Source: Paenibacillus sp. MMS18-CY102 (GTDB lineage Bacteria; Bacillota; Bacilli; Paenibacillales; Paenibacillaceae). From it: DNA of 64,000 nucleotides. The translations under genes were made by a program, and so were the position numbers. Below the pieces are notes generated by a model. The model was given only the letters and a program-made list of their open reading frames with translations, was not told the DNA's origin and searched no databases. The stretch lies in assembly GCF_009789195.1 (NCBI RefSeq), contig NZ_WSTC01000017.1, positions 62,001 to 126,000 of the forward strand. The letters are read 5' to 3'. This document shows positions 24,355 through 32,374 of this stretch, one piece after another (position 1 is the first letter of the stretch; each line of letters begins with the position of its first letter).

Positions 24355-27264
24355 TTAGCTATACAAATTCAATTCGCGGATCGACCACCAGCTCGTCGCC
24401 GTTCCAGTCTGCACCACTTTCACATATCTTGCATTTTGGGCAGCAAATGTTACCGTAACAATCGGCCCTGTGCCTGCTCCGCTTGCAATCGCGCTTCCCC
24501 AATTGGTGCCGTCATTCGATACGAAAACTTGATAGCCCCGAGCATAATCGTTATCGCTGCCGGTCGAGTCCATTACTAGCTTGCTGATGCTCTTCGCTGC
24601 TTTCATATCAACGGTGAGCGATTGGCCCGGAGCCATTGCCGTGCCGGTGCTCCAGCGTGTCGCCATGCTGCCGTCGAGCAAATTAGATGCCACATCCCCG
24701 CTCGAAGGCGTGGAGGATGCCGTCCATCCCGTGCGGTCATACACCGTGCCTGAGCCGCCGCCACCGCCGCCCGTGCCGAACACATTTAATTCGTGGATTG
24801 ACCACCAGCTTGTTGCGGTTCCGGTCTGGACGATTTTAATATATCGAGCGTTTTGTGCGGCAAAATTAACCGTAATGACAGCGCCAGTACCGGTGCCTGT
24901 CGCAATTGCGCTACCCCAAGCTGTGCCGTCGCTAGATACATACACCTCGTAGCCGCGCGCATAATCATTCGCGCTTCCTGTGGAGTCCATCACGATTTTG
25001 CTGAAGCTTTTCGCTGCTTTCATGTCGATCACCAAGCTCTGGCCCGGCGCCATCGGCGCGCCAGCGCTCCAACGGGTCGCCAAACTGCCATCGAACAAAT
25101 TGGATGCTGGATCACCGCTTGATGGCGTAGACGTAGCCGTCCAGCCCGTTCGGTCAAGCGCCGTTCCTGTGCCGCCACCGCCGCCGCCTGCTTGCGTCGT
25201 TGCAGTTGCCGTATTGCTGGCTGCTGAAGCATTGCCTGCTCCATCCTTCGCTCTAACCGTGTAGTTATAAGCCGTCGATGCAGCCAAGCCCGTATCGCTA
25301 TACGAAGCCGTTGCAGATGAGCCTACGATTGCCCCGTTCCGGTAAATATCGTAGCCAGTGACGCCTACGTTGTCCGTCGAAGCGTTCCAGTTCAAATTAA
25401 TTTGGCTGCTGGAGACGGCTGTAGCGGCCAAATTCGAAGGCGTGCTCGGCGCTTGCGTGTCGCCCGCACCCGTTCCTACAAATTCATCCACCGTCTGCCT
25501 CATCGCTGCCGTTGGATTGTTCGCATACACAGTGCCGCCAATGTTATTAATGACATGTGTAATTTCACTGCCCGCCACGCCCGACAGCCAGATTGACGTC
25601 ATATGGTGAATCTTGACACCCTGAACATTCGGCACCTCGATCGCGCTGTTAAGCTTAACCGCCGCGTCACGGAAATACGAGTAGACGCCGACGCCCCAAG
25701 CTTCATGGCTCGTTACGCTATCCGCGACTTTATACGAAGCATAACCATTGACCGTCCCGTTCTTGCTCATCCACGACGATTGGTTCGGGACATCGTAAGG
25801 GATCTCCGATTGGTAGAAATAGACGCGCCCGCCATTGCCGTTCCACAACGTCTGGTATTCATTATGATGCTCATTGAACAACCCGTAGACCGTCACGTCA
25901 GCGCCATTGACGACAAGCCCGTTTTTCGATACGTTCGTCGCCCAGCTAGCGCCTGCGCCATGGTCTGCGCGCCAGATCCAGAAGTGTTCGCCGATGACTT
26001 GGTTGCTGTTAATTTTCAAAGCCGTATCATTCTTGCCTGCCAGAGCGCCGCCCGTACGGAAATACAAGTCATGCAGGGAAGTCGGGTTCGCTGCATGGTT
26101 AACCGCGCTGCCAGTCGGGCCAACTTCAAGAAGCGAAGCCGAGTTTTGCGGGCCTGCATCGAACACGAGGCCAGCGAGCTTAACGCCATCCACATCCGCC
26201 ACGGACATCGCCACTTGGCCGTTGTCCGGCACCAGAGTTGGCATTCCGATGCCAAGCACGACGGTATTCGCATTTTGCACCCGAATCGTATCGTTCAAAT
26301 GATACACGCCTGGCGTAAACAGCAGGTTTTTGCCTTGGCTCAAAGCCGCATTAATCGTTGCAGCCGTAGCGGTTGCTGGTTGCGCAATATAAAATTGGTC
26401 GATCGATAGCGATTGGCCCGGTGTCGAACCGTTCGCCCATGTGACGCCTTGCGTATTCGTTTGGAGCGACGGCACAAATACTTGGTATTGCCCAGCGTTG
26501 TTAATGTAGAGATAAGGCTTCTCCCGCATAATCGGCGTTTTGTCGACGACCGTATAAGGCGGGTTCGGGAACTGGCCAGCAGGCGCATTGTTATCTCCCA
26601 CGAACACCATATTCCACACGCCGTTCGCCCAACTGCCCCATTGGCTGTTCCGTGCAAAAAACTGCTGCTGCGACGCTGGCACAACTGCCCCATCCACGAT
26701 TGTATCCGCGATATAGCCGCCGCTTGCCCAGCCCGCGTTCCAATTGCTGTCAAAGTCGAATAAATCGAGCCCGCCTTTAATATGCACCCGCCTCATCGGC
26801 GCAGCCTGCGATACTGCAAACTGCGTCTTGCCGCCAGTTGGCGTGATCGTCAAATTTTCAATAGAACGCCAGAAATTGCGCGTCGCATTGCCATTATCCC
26901 AATCTGCATTCACGTTCACGCCGCCGTTAATCGTAACATCGCCAGGATTTTGCCCAATCCCTGCGACGGACGTATAGTAGCCGACATTGAAGTTCACGTT
27001 ATAGGCGCCCGGCTTAAACAGCATGGCGTACCGCTGGCTGCCGAACTCGTTCGTCTCCTGCTGCCCATAGATGCCGTTAGCTACGCCTTGAATGTCGCCA
27101 GCAGCCATCGAAGGATCGAAGACATAAACATTAGGCCCGAAGATCGTCGCGTTAGCTGGCGATGGAGGAATGGCCGCACTTGATACAGCAGGAAAAATCG
27201 AGCATAAGCTCGTAATCAAGGCTAAAACCGATACCGTTGCTATTTTTTTACGCAGCTTGTTCAT
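24355..27264 (-). CDS. Secreted beta-helix protein with FN3 and discoidin modules (paralog B)
   Basis: A secreted protein of about 969 residues, paralogous to the next gene downstream. After the signal peptide (about 1-35) a beta-helix-type domain runs to about 598 with the same landmarks (GPNVYVFDPSM, GYYTSVAGIGQNPGDV, NGNATRNFWRS, SEIPYDVPNQ). One FN3 module (about 601-688) and two discoidin modules (about 698-826, 838-969) follow. It thus lacks one FN3-discoidin pair present in paralog A. The ATG at 27264 follows GGGAGG by about 12 bases; an earlier ATG precedes the ribosome site. A cre site lies about 160 bases upstream, suggesting glucose repression through CcpA. Catalytic residues cannot be assigned because the family is uncharacterised as far as I know. 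Confidence 0.75.
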   Translation of the reverse strand: MNKLRKKIATVSVLALITSLCSIFPAVSSAAIPPSPANATIFGPNVYVFDPSMAAGDIQGVANGIYGQQETNEFGSQRYAMLFKPGAYNVNFNVGYYTSVAGIGQNPGDVTINGGVNVNADWDNGNATRNFWRSIENLTITPTGGKTQFAVSQAAPMRRVHIKGGLDLFDFDSNWNAGWASGGYIADTIVDGAVVPASQQQFFARNSQWGSWANGVWNMVFVGDNNAPAGQFPNPPYTVVDKTPIMREKPYLYINNAGQYQVFVPSLQTNTQGVTWANGSTPGQSLSIDQFYIAQPATATAATINAALSQGKNLLFTPGVYHLNDTIRVQNANTVVLGIGMPTLVPDNGQVAMSVADVDGVKLAGLVFDAGPQNSASLLEVGPTGSAVNHAANPTSLHDLYFRTGGALAGKNDTALKINSNQVIGEHFWIWRADHGAGASWATNVSKNGLVVNGADVTVYGLFNEHHNEYQTLWNGNGGRVYFYQSEIPYDVPNQSSWMSKNGTVNGYASYKVADSVTSHEAWGVGVYSYFRDAAVKLNSAIEVPNVQGVKIHHMTSIWLSGVAGSEITHVINNIGGTVYANNPTAAMRQTVDEFVGTGAGDTQAPSTPSNLAATAVSSSQINLNWNASTDNVGVTGYDIYRNGAIVGSSATASYSDTGLAASTAYNYTVRAKDGAGNASAASNTATATTQAGGGGGGTGTALDRTGWTATSTPSSGDPASNLFDGSLATRWSAGAPMAPGQSLVIDMKAAKSFSKIVMDSTGSANDYARGYEVYVSSDGTAWGSAIATGTGTGAVITVNFAAQNARYIKIVQTGTATSWWSIHELNVFGTGGGGGGSGTVYDRTGWTASSTPSSGDVASNLLDGSMATRWSTGTAMAPGQSLTVDMKAAKSISKLVMDSTGSDNDYARGYQVFVSNDGTNWGSAIASGAGTGPIVTVTFAAQNARYVKVVQTGTATSWWSIRELNLYS

Positions 27265-27604
27265 ATGAATCCGTAAACCTCCCATAATTGAGATTGATGA
27301 TTCATCGGTCTAATTTCGCGCATATCCTACAACGAATGGCCCATGCTGGATCGTATCGAAGTAGTGCTATTCATTCATTAGGAAATGCCCCTTTCTGTGT
27401 GCAAATGCTTCTGCCTGATTCATTATTGTAAGCGGTTACAAAAATGTTTGTTTAATCCACCTCCCGTCCATTCCTATCTATTGCCCGCCTGGCAGCGGTG
27501 TGCAAGCCCTCCGTTCATATTCCAAGACTTGCACCACTACCATATCTAATCTTAAATGTAAGAAACAGATGGCATTATTGAGCTGGATAGCTACATTTCT
27601 TAGA
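27265..27604. other. Control region upstream of the beta-glucan locus
   Basis: A 340-base A/T-rich region without a gene. It contains the cre site at 27427-27440, a TACAAT-like -10 overlapping it on the minus strand, and the leader of paralog B. Nothing else recognisable was found. Confidence 0.6.
27427..27440. promoter_or_regulatory. Catabolite-responsive element (CcpA cre site)
   Basis: TGTAAGCGGTTACA fits the cre consensus TGWAANCGNTNWCA at every position and extends to a TTGTAA..TTACAA palindrome. It overlaps a possible -10 (TACAAT, minus strand) for the beta-helix gene, a position expected to give repression by CcpA/HPr-Ser-P during growth on preferred sugars. Confidence 0.8.
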
Positions 27605-28063
27605 TTATCCTTTATGCGCTCGCCTTCCTACAATTAACCATCCGATCCAAAAACCAGCCACGTTCATAAGCAAGTCATCCACGTCGAACGTTCCCCGCTT
27701 CGTAATGAGCTGCATGAGTTCCAACATTGCCATTCCGATTAGAAAAACAGCGCTAGCTCCAGCAAGCCGCAATCGACATGCGTAAGGCATTAGCAAACCA
27801 AATGGGACAAATACCGCAATGTTCCCGATCATATTAATGAACCAGCTCAGATGGAATAACCGTTCCGGTTCAAAATAAAATCGAATCGTATGCAGCGGCA
27901 CCAGATTGTAACGGAAAGAAGCCGAAACATGGTTCGCACGGCCGAACGCGAAAAACATCCAATAAATGAGCACGAACGAATAAATAATGAGTAGCGCTAC
28001 ACTGTGCCGCCGATTTTCGCCCTCCTTGTTACGTGCCCTAGCCGGCATAACCTGTCGCTGCAC
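27605..28063 (-). CDS. VanZ-family membrane protein
   Basis: A 152-residue integral membrane protein with four hydrophobic helices. It carries the VanZ signature elements NLVPLHTIRFY, NMIGNIAVFVPFGLLMP, the ELMQLITKRGTFDVDDLLMN block and a final glycine-rich helix. VanZ-like proteins are linked to teicoplanin or lipoglycopeptide tolerance in some hosts, but most chromosomal members have no known role. The GTG start at 28063 lies six bases after AAGGGGGG. It follows the Nif3-like gene by 18 bases and is probably co-transcribed with it. Confidence 0.85.
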   Translation of the reverse strand: MQRQVMPARARNKEGENRRHSVALLIIYSFVLIYWMFFAFGRANHVSASFRYNLVPLHTIRFYFEPERLFHLSWFINMIGNIAVFVPFGLLMPYACRLRLAGASAVFLIGMAMLELMQLITKRGTFDVDDLLMNVAGFWIGWLIVGRRAHKG

Positions 28064-28081
28064 GGCAGTCCCCCCTTGCTG

Positions 28082-28843
28082 TTATTGCTCCAAATGATCC
28101 TCTTCCAAATAAATGGCGTCGAGATAATCGAACGCTTCCTTCAGCTTGTGTGCCAACGACCGTACGCCAAAAATCTCGGTAAACGTATGGCTGCCTACGA
28201 TATGGTTCAAGCCAATAAACTTGGCGTATTGCACCGAATAGACCGTCTTCTCGCCGGTAATGTATACATCGCAGCCTGCATCCTTTGCCTGCTTCATTAA
28301 GTCCGTCGAATGGCCGGCCCCTGTAATGACGCCGATCTTGCGGATGAGTGGATTCGTATCGTTTTTCCACGCCTTCACCTCTTCGCCTAATTGACGACTG
28401 GCCGTAGCAATTAGTTGTTCGAAGGCAACAGGCTCAGCCATTTGTCCGATGCCGATGAATTCCGTTCCATTCTTGTATTCGGTTTGTTGAATGATCTCGT
28501 CTGCCCCTATTTCGTACAACAGCGAATTGCATGTCCCGAATTCCACAAAATCTAACGGATAATGAATATAAAAATGGGCGATGCCGTTCTCCTCCAACAT
28601 GCGCTTGCACTCTGCCTTCATCCCATACATAAATCCCCAAGCATCATGATGGGTTATAATAAGCTGCACATTCGCATTCTTCGCGAGCTGAACAACCTCT
28701 GGCGTTAGATTCGTCGTGTAACCGACTCTACGAATCTCTTGTGAACCGAAGTTAAGGGAACCGTACTCTTCGTTTTCTTTGAATGTTTCGACGAGATGCC
28801 CGAAAGTGTTCCGAATAAAGGCCATGAAATCACTGTACTGCAT
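28082..28843 (-). CDS. Nif3-like dinuclear metal centre protein
   Basis: A 253-residue member of the NIF3/YqfO-YbgI family. Expected metal ligands are visible: His-His-Asp in ITHHDAWG near residue 65, and His/Glu in GSHTFTE near 217, with GAGHS at about 175-179. The family forms toroidal hexamers with a di-metal site; GTP cyclohydrolase-like and hydrolase roles have been proposed but not settled. A G-rich ribosome site is just upstream of the ATG. It is first of a two-gene leftward unit with a VanZ protein. Confidence 0.85.
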   Translation of the reverse strand: MQYSDFMAFIRNTFGHLVETFKENEEYGSLNFGSQEIRRVGYTTNLTPEVVQLAKNANVQLIITHHDAWGFMYGMKAECKRMLEENGIAHFYIHYPLDFVEFGTCNSLLYEIGADEIIQQTEYKNGTEFIGIGQMAEPVAFEQLIATASRQLGEEVKAWKNDTNPLIRKIGVITGAGHSTDLMKQAKDAGCDVYITGEKTVYSVQYAKFIGLNHIVGSHTFTEIFGVRSLAHKLKEAFDYLDAIYLEEDHLEQ

Positions 28844-28945
28844 AGTACCCCCCCCAATTATGTCTTTAATTTTGAATATTTTACCACATTATTGACGGAA
28901 ATAAGGTATGATTTTGATAGAGATGAAAGGGGAAGTGACCAAGAG

Positions 28946-29249
28946 ATGCTTCGAAAAGCTACATTGGAAGATCAGGTAACGCTACAACACATGCTTCAGC
29001 TCTATACGTACGATTTCACTGAATTTACAGAAGCCGATATTGATTCTAATGGCCTTTACCCCATCATGCCGGATTTTGGGCTATATTGGACGGAGCCGCA
29101 AAGCTATTCAAGGCAAGTGGGAGCTATACCAGCTCGAAAAGAATGTGCCCGCCCAGAAGTTTTGGATAAAAGTTATTTCTGAATTAACGGATGGCAACTT
29201 CGCAGACCGATTTGAGCATGGAAGAAGATATCAATCCTTTTCTGTATAA
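28946..29249 (+). pseudogene. GNAT acetyltransferase, internally deleted and frameshifted
   Basis: The 5' part encodes a normal GNAT beginning (MLRKATLEDQ through GLYPIMPDFGLYWTEPQ). It then jumps, in another frame, to a typical C-terminal end (GKWELYQLEKNVPAQKFW, ISELTDG, HGRRYQSF). The central acetyl-CoA binding region, perhaps 50-60 codons, is missing. An AAAGGGG site precedes the ATG, so the remnant may still be translated, but a functional enzyme is not expected. Confidence 0.75.
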
Positions 29250-29281
29250 AAGCAACGTTGCATGAAAAAATTCCAGAGGTG

Positions 29282-30008
29282 TACATGTTTGGATATAAAA
29301 ATCTATTAGATGAAGCTTATCAGAGAAAACTCGCGAGATAACTTCAACAGCAAAGGCTGGACAGGCATACTGCTCGTGCTGTCACAACTGCTATCCGTTT
29401 TCGCAAACTTAGTAGGCGGCTATTGCGCGGATCGCTTCGGCCGTAAACGAATGATGGTGTTCGCGGCGAGCCCGGTTTTCTTAGAGGAAACCGTGTCGCA
29501 GACGACGATTTTCTCCTTCGGAAACTGGGATCTTACAATGACAGGCCAACAACTGTTCGGCCTTATCGTCTCGGAAAATGGCTTATTCGTTGCCTTGTTC
29601 ATGGTAATCGTTACCAAGTAGATGGCCATGTACCGTGACCGTTACGTATTCATCGGCGGCGCCCTCATCTATGCTTTGGGCATGATCATGTTCAGCAGCA
29701 TGTCTACGTTCTGGGGCTTCTCCGCCGCCATCATCGTCTTCACATTGGCTGAGCTTATGTCCGCCGGGCCGCAGCAGGCATTCGTCGCCCGGCTCGCCCC
29801 GCAGGAGATGCGCGGCCAATATTTTGCCGCGGCAAGCCTGCGCTTCACGCTAGGCCGCACGATTGCACCGCTGTCCATCCCGCTCACCGGCTGGCTCGGC
29901 TTCAAGTGGACCTTCGCTTTGCTCGCGCTGCTTGCCGTGATCGCTGCCGTGATTTACAACATGATGTTCAATCGGCTGAAAGAGACTAGTGGCGTTGTCC
30001 ACGAGTAA
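29282..30008 (+). pseudogene. MFS transporter remnant with internal stop
   Basis: The first part (NFNSKGWTGILLVLSQ, GGYCADRFGRKRMMVF) carries the loop 2-3 motif of a major facilitator transporter. The reading then passes through what seems to be a deletion to VTK, meets a TAG stop at 29619-29621 and continues in the same frame with a normal C-terminal half (FIGGALIYALGMIMF, the PQQAFVARLAPQEMRGQYF segment). The N-terminal helix is missing and the whole is about 230 codons against the usual 400. A fragment reading EVYMFGYKNLLDEAYQRKLAR at about 29275-29341 may belong to a further lost gene. Confidence 0.75.
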
Positions 30009-30015
30009 ATAGAAT

Positions 30016-30057
30016 GGGTGTCCCAAAAGCCACGATGGCTGGGGACACCCTTTTTTT
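30016..30057 (+). terminator. Terminator after the MFS remnant
   Basis: GGGTGTCCC and GGGGACACCC pair around a loop that can also pair (AGCC/GGCT), followed by seven T residues. It is still an intact-looking terminator although the gene before it is broken. Confidence 0.85.
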
Positions 30058-30535
30058 GCGCTAAAGCGATTGGCGTCGGGTTTGAATATAGCCTGCTGCA
30101 GTGGAAAGCACGGCATATATTAAGCAGCCTCGGTGCGTCCTACGGCTTGCTCATTGCAGTTATGCAATGAGCATCGACGCGAGTGCTCAAGCAAGGAGGC
30201 ATCATTGCATTTTGTGCAACTGGAAAGTCGGATTTGTAGCTTTTGGACACATCGCGGCTCTTCTGGACTGTATCTCATTGCATGAACTACAATGTGAAAC
30301 TCCGAAGCAGGCTACCTCGCCCTTTCCCATTGTACAAACTGCAACGGCACAGTAATCGGACAAAAGGAAGAACCCCGTCCCACTGGAAGGACCGCATCAT
30401 ACGATGCATCTACATAGCTGAAACAAATAAAAAAGCGATCCATAGCGTCAAAACCACTTGTAAAAAGAAGGGATTTAATCATAGTAACTAGAATGATGGA
30501 AGAAGCAAATCTCAATTGCCAAAAGGAGTTTTGAA
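30058..30535. other. Intergenic region with CATTG..CAATG palindromes
   Basis: About 480 bases without a supportable gene; the open frames across it lack ribosome sites and family likeness. Four short palindromes lie at 30149-30347. The last 60 bases carry the leader and AAAGGAG site of the NUDIX gene. Confidence 0.6.
30149..30347. repeat. CATTG..CAATG palindromic repeat cluster
   Basis: Units lie at 30149-30172 (perfect ten-base arms GCTCATTGCA/TGCAATGAGC), about 30203-30221 (TTGCA.TGCAA core), 30276-30294 (CATTG-N9-CAATG) and 30328-30347 (degenerate). The spacing is 50-75 bases. The pattern resembles the TAACGG family in style but not in sequence. Confidence 0.6.
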
Positions 30536-31033
30536 ATGGAAGGAACAACCGTCAATTTTCATCGTCATATGGGCGTATATGGAATTTGTGTATCCAACGG
30601 CCAACTGCTCGTTATTCGAAAAACAATTGGTCCATACACAGGAAAATATGATCTGCCTGGTGGGAGAATGGAACCGCGGGAATCGTTAGAAACAGCGATT
30701 AGGCGTGAGTTTCTAGAGGAAACCGGCTACAACATTCAAGCCCTTTCTCCCATTGGCACCTGTGATTTCCTCGTGAAGTGGACGCTTAGCAATCATGAAG
30801 ATGAGCTTGTGCATCATATTGCTATTTTATATAAAACAGTTGTTGATACCGGCAAGCCAGCCAATTCAATCATATCGTTCGAAGGCCAAGACTCTTGCGA
30901 GGCTGTTTGGGTGCCACTTACTGAACTTACTACTGGCCATTCATCACCACTCGTGTTACAAGCGATCGATTGGGTACGTTCGGGAACTCTGCCTGTTAAA
31001 GCTAGTTGTTTTGATTATAGAGCACAGCCCTAA
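30536..31033 (+). CDS. NUDIX hydrolase
   Basis: A 165-residue NUDIX protein. The Nudix box is complete (GGRMEPRESLETAIRREFLEETGY, GX5EX7REUXEEXGU form), so it should hydrolyse a nucleoside diphosphate linked to another moiety with Mg2+. The specificity is not predictable. AAAGGAG lies seven bases before the ATG. It stands alone, after a repeat-rich gap and before an AT-rich stretch. Confidence 0.85.
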   Translation: MEGTTVNFHRHMGVYGICVSNGQLLVIRKTIGPYTGKYDLPGGRMEPRESLETAIRREFLEETGYNIQALSPIGTCDFLVKWTLSNHEDELVHHIAILYKTVVDTGKPANSIISFEGQDSCEAVWVPLTELTTGHSSPLVLQAIDWVRSGTLPVKASCFDYRAQP

Positions 31034-31416
31034 TATAGGCTCTAACATTCTCCCAATTCATTGCATCCATGCCCATTTCCAATCCTGCTTCCTTAATCAA
31101 GGAGTAGGTTTATTGCGTGCCACTCCGCACTCATTGTGGAATAGCAACTCTAGAATGATTGCTCTGTCTCGCAGCATCAGTTGAAAGTACTGCTGTCCCA
31201 TCGGGATCACTTCTTTAAACAGTAACACCTCCTCCTTTACTAGGAGCAATGCATGTGTCCATTTTGCTTTTTATTGAAATTAACTCGTTATAAAATTGCA
31301 GATGCAAACGATTATTTTGCTTATTTAAAGGTTAAACTCATATAAATTTTATCTGATGCATCAATCAACTTGGCCATCTTACATCTCATATACGAGTTAA
31401 TCAATCTAACGCAAAC
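31034..31416. other. AT-rich intergenic region with a possible gene remnant
   Basis: No intact gene is seen. On the minus strand, about 31098-31260 reads as a coherent peptide (ALLLVKEEVLLFKEVIPMG.., ending ..CGVARNKPTP and stop) without a recognised family or start. It may be the tail of a lost gene. Confidence 0.4.
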
Positions 31417-31875
31417 TCATTTCTTGATAATAATCTTCTCAAATTGAATAAAAAACTTCGCACCTGATGCAAAAATCAATTCATGCGAAATTAATTTCTC
31501 ATCCACTTCTAACAATTCTGAATAGATACAGTCATTAATACCTAAATGATTGATTCCAGTTACTGACTCGTTATATGTAAGTTTAAATTGCGATATTTTC
31601 CCATAACGAATTTGAAATGCCTTCTTACGTTCAAAAGTAACTTCAATCGTTGTCGGCCTACTCTTGAGTTTACCATGCTCAATAGTCATTCCAAGAAATG
31701 TAGCATCATGCAACGCATTATTGTAAGCCATTTCCCATACGGCTTTACTCACTTTTCCTTTTAGCAACTCAAGGCTAGCTCGGTAGTTTCTTACAGCTTC
31801 GTTCCATCGTTCTTCATGCCCCTCATGCTCTTCAAATATGGATTGATTTAATAATTCATCAGTAAAAAATTTCAT
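31417..31875 (-). CDS. Hypothetical protein (DUF4085-like N-terminus)
   Basis: A 152-residue soluble protein, not confidently recognised. The first residues (MKFFTDELLNQ) recall DUF4085 proteins, which begin similarly and are longer, so this is a weak suggestion. The N-terminal half is helical and charged, and the C-terminal half is beta-rich (IEVTFERKKAFQIRYG, HELIFASGAKFFIQFEKIIIKK). GGAGG lies seven bases before the ATG, so expression is plausible. The gene is visibly more A/T-rich than its neighbours, which hints at acquisition from a lower-GC source. Confidence 0.6.
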   Translation of the reverse strand: MKFFTDELLNQSIFEEHEGHEERWNEAVRNYRASLELLKGKVSKAVWEMAYNNALHDATFLGMTIEHGKLKSRPTTIEVTFERKKAFQIRYGKISQFKLTYNESVTGINHLGINDCIYSELLEVDEKLISHELIFASGAKFFIQFEKIIIKK

Positions 31876-31949
31876 AAACCAACCTCCGCACTAATTCGGA
31901 AAAAATCAAAACTTACCTTTCTTATACATCGATCTTTTTCACTATATAT

Positions 31950-32273
31950 ACTGGAGATGACAAGGAGATCGTCGATCTCATCAATGCATTCATCAAATCC
32001 CGATATGAAGGAGATAAGGAAAAGTATTTATCGTTACTGGATTCTCGAAGTAATATGTATCCCACCAACGAAAATTCATTTCAGATGCCAGCCTACAAAA
32101 CGCAACGATTAGCGTTTCGTTCAGACATAATGATCAAAGAACAAAAATCATTGTACGAGGCTAGTGTTCTAGTAATGGAGCATCGGATCGACCAGGATGA
32201 ATACGCAGCTTTCTTCGTTTTCCATAAAGGTAAAGGCCCTAAAGATAAATGGAAAATCTATTTATATGATTAA
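31950..32273 (+). pseudogene. Truncated hypothetical gene, 5' end missing
   Basis: An open frame of about 107 codons from TATACTGGAGATGAC runs to a stop at 32273. The protein pattern is coherent (DKEIVDLINAFIKSRYEGDKEKYL.., then VMEHRIDQDEYAAFFVFHKGKG) and resembles the C-terminal part of small NTF2-like or lipoprotein domains. No start codon with a ribosome site exists in frame before it; an ATG at 32055 would cut the domain. It is best read as an N-terminally truncated gene. Confidence 0.5.
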
Positions 32274-32374
32274 TAAATTATTTTGGCTCCATATCTGAAA
32301 TAATATCACATAATAGCCGATTGGTAGTACGAGGGAATTATTCCTCTACTACTAGAGCTATTGGAGACGATCGA

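Noticed and set aside
15421-25170. Regularly recurring DNA similarity suggestive of an array
   Set aside because: The repeats are about 375 bases, coding and in frame (discoidin modules); there are no short direct repeats with unique spacers, so this is not a CRISPR array.
15379-27183. Many long open frames on the plus strand opposite the glucan locus
   Set aside because: They are antisense shadows of GC-rich modular genes, lack ribosome sites, and give Arg/Cys/His-rich peptides without family likeness.
30101-30491. Two overlapping small open frames before the NUDIX gene
   Set aside because: They cross the CATTG palindromes, lack ribosome sites and have no coherent protein pattern.
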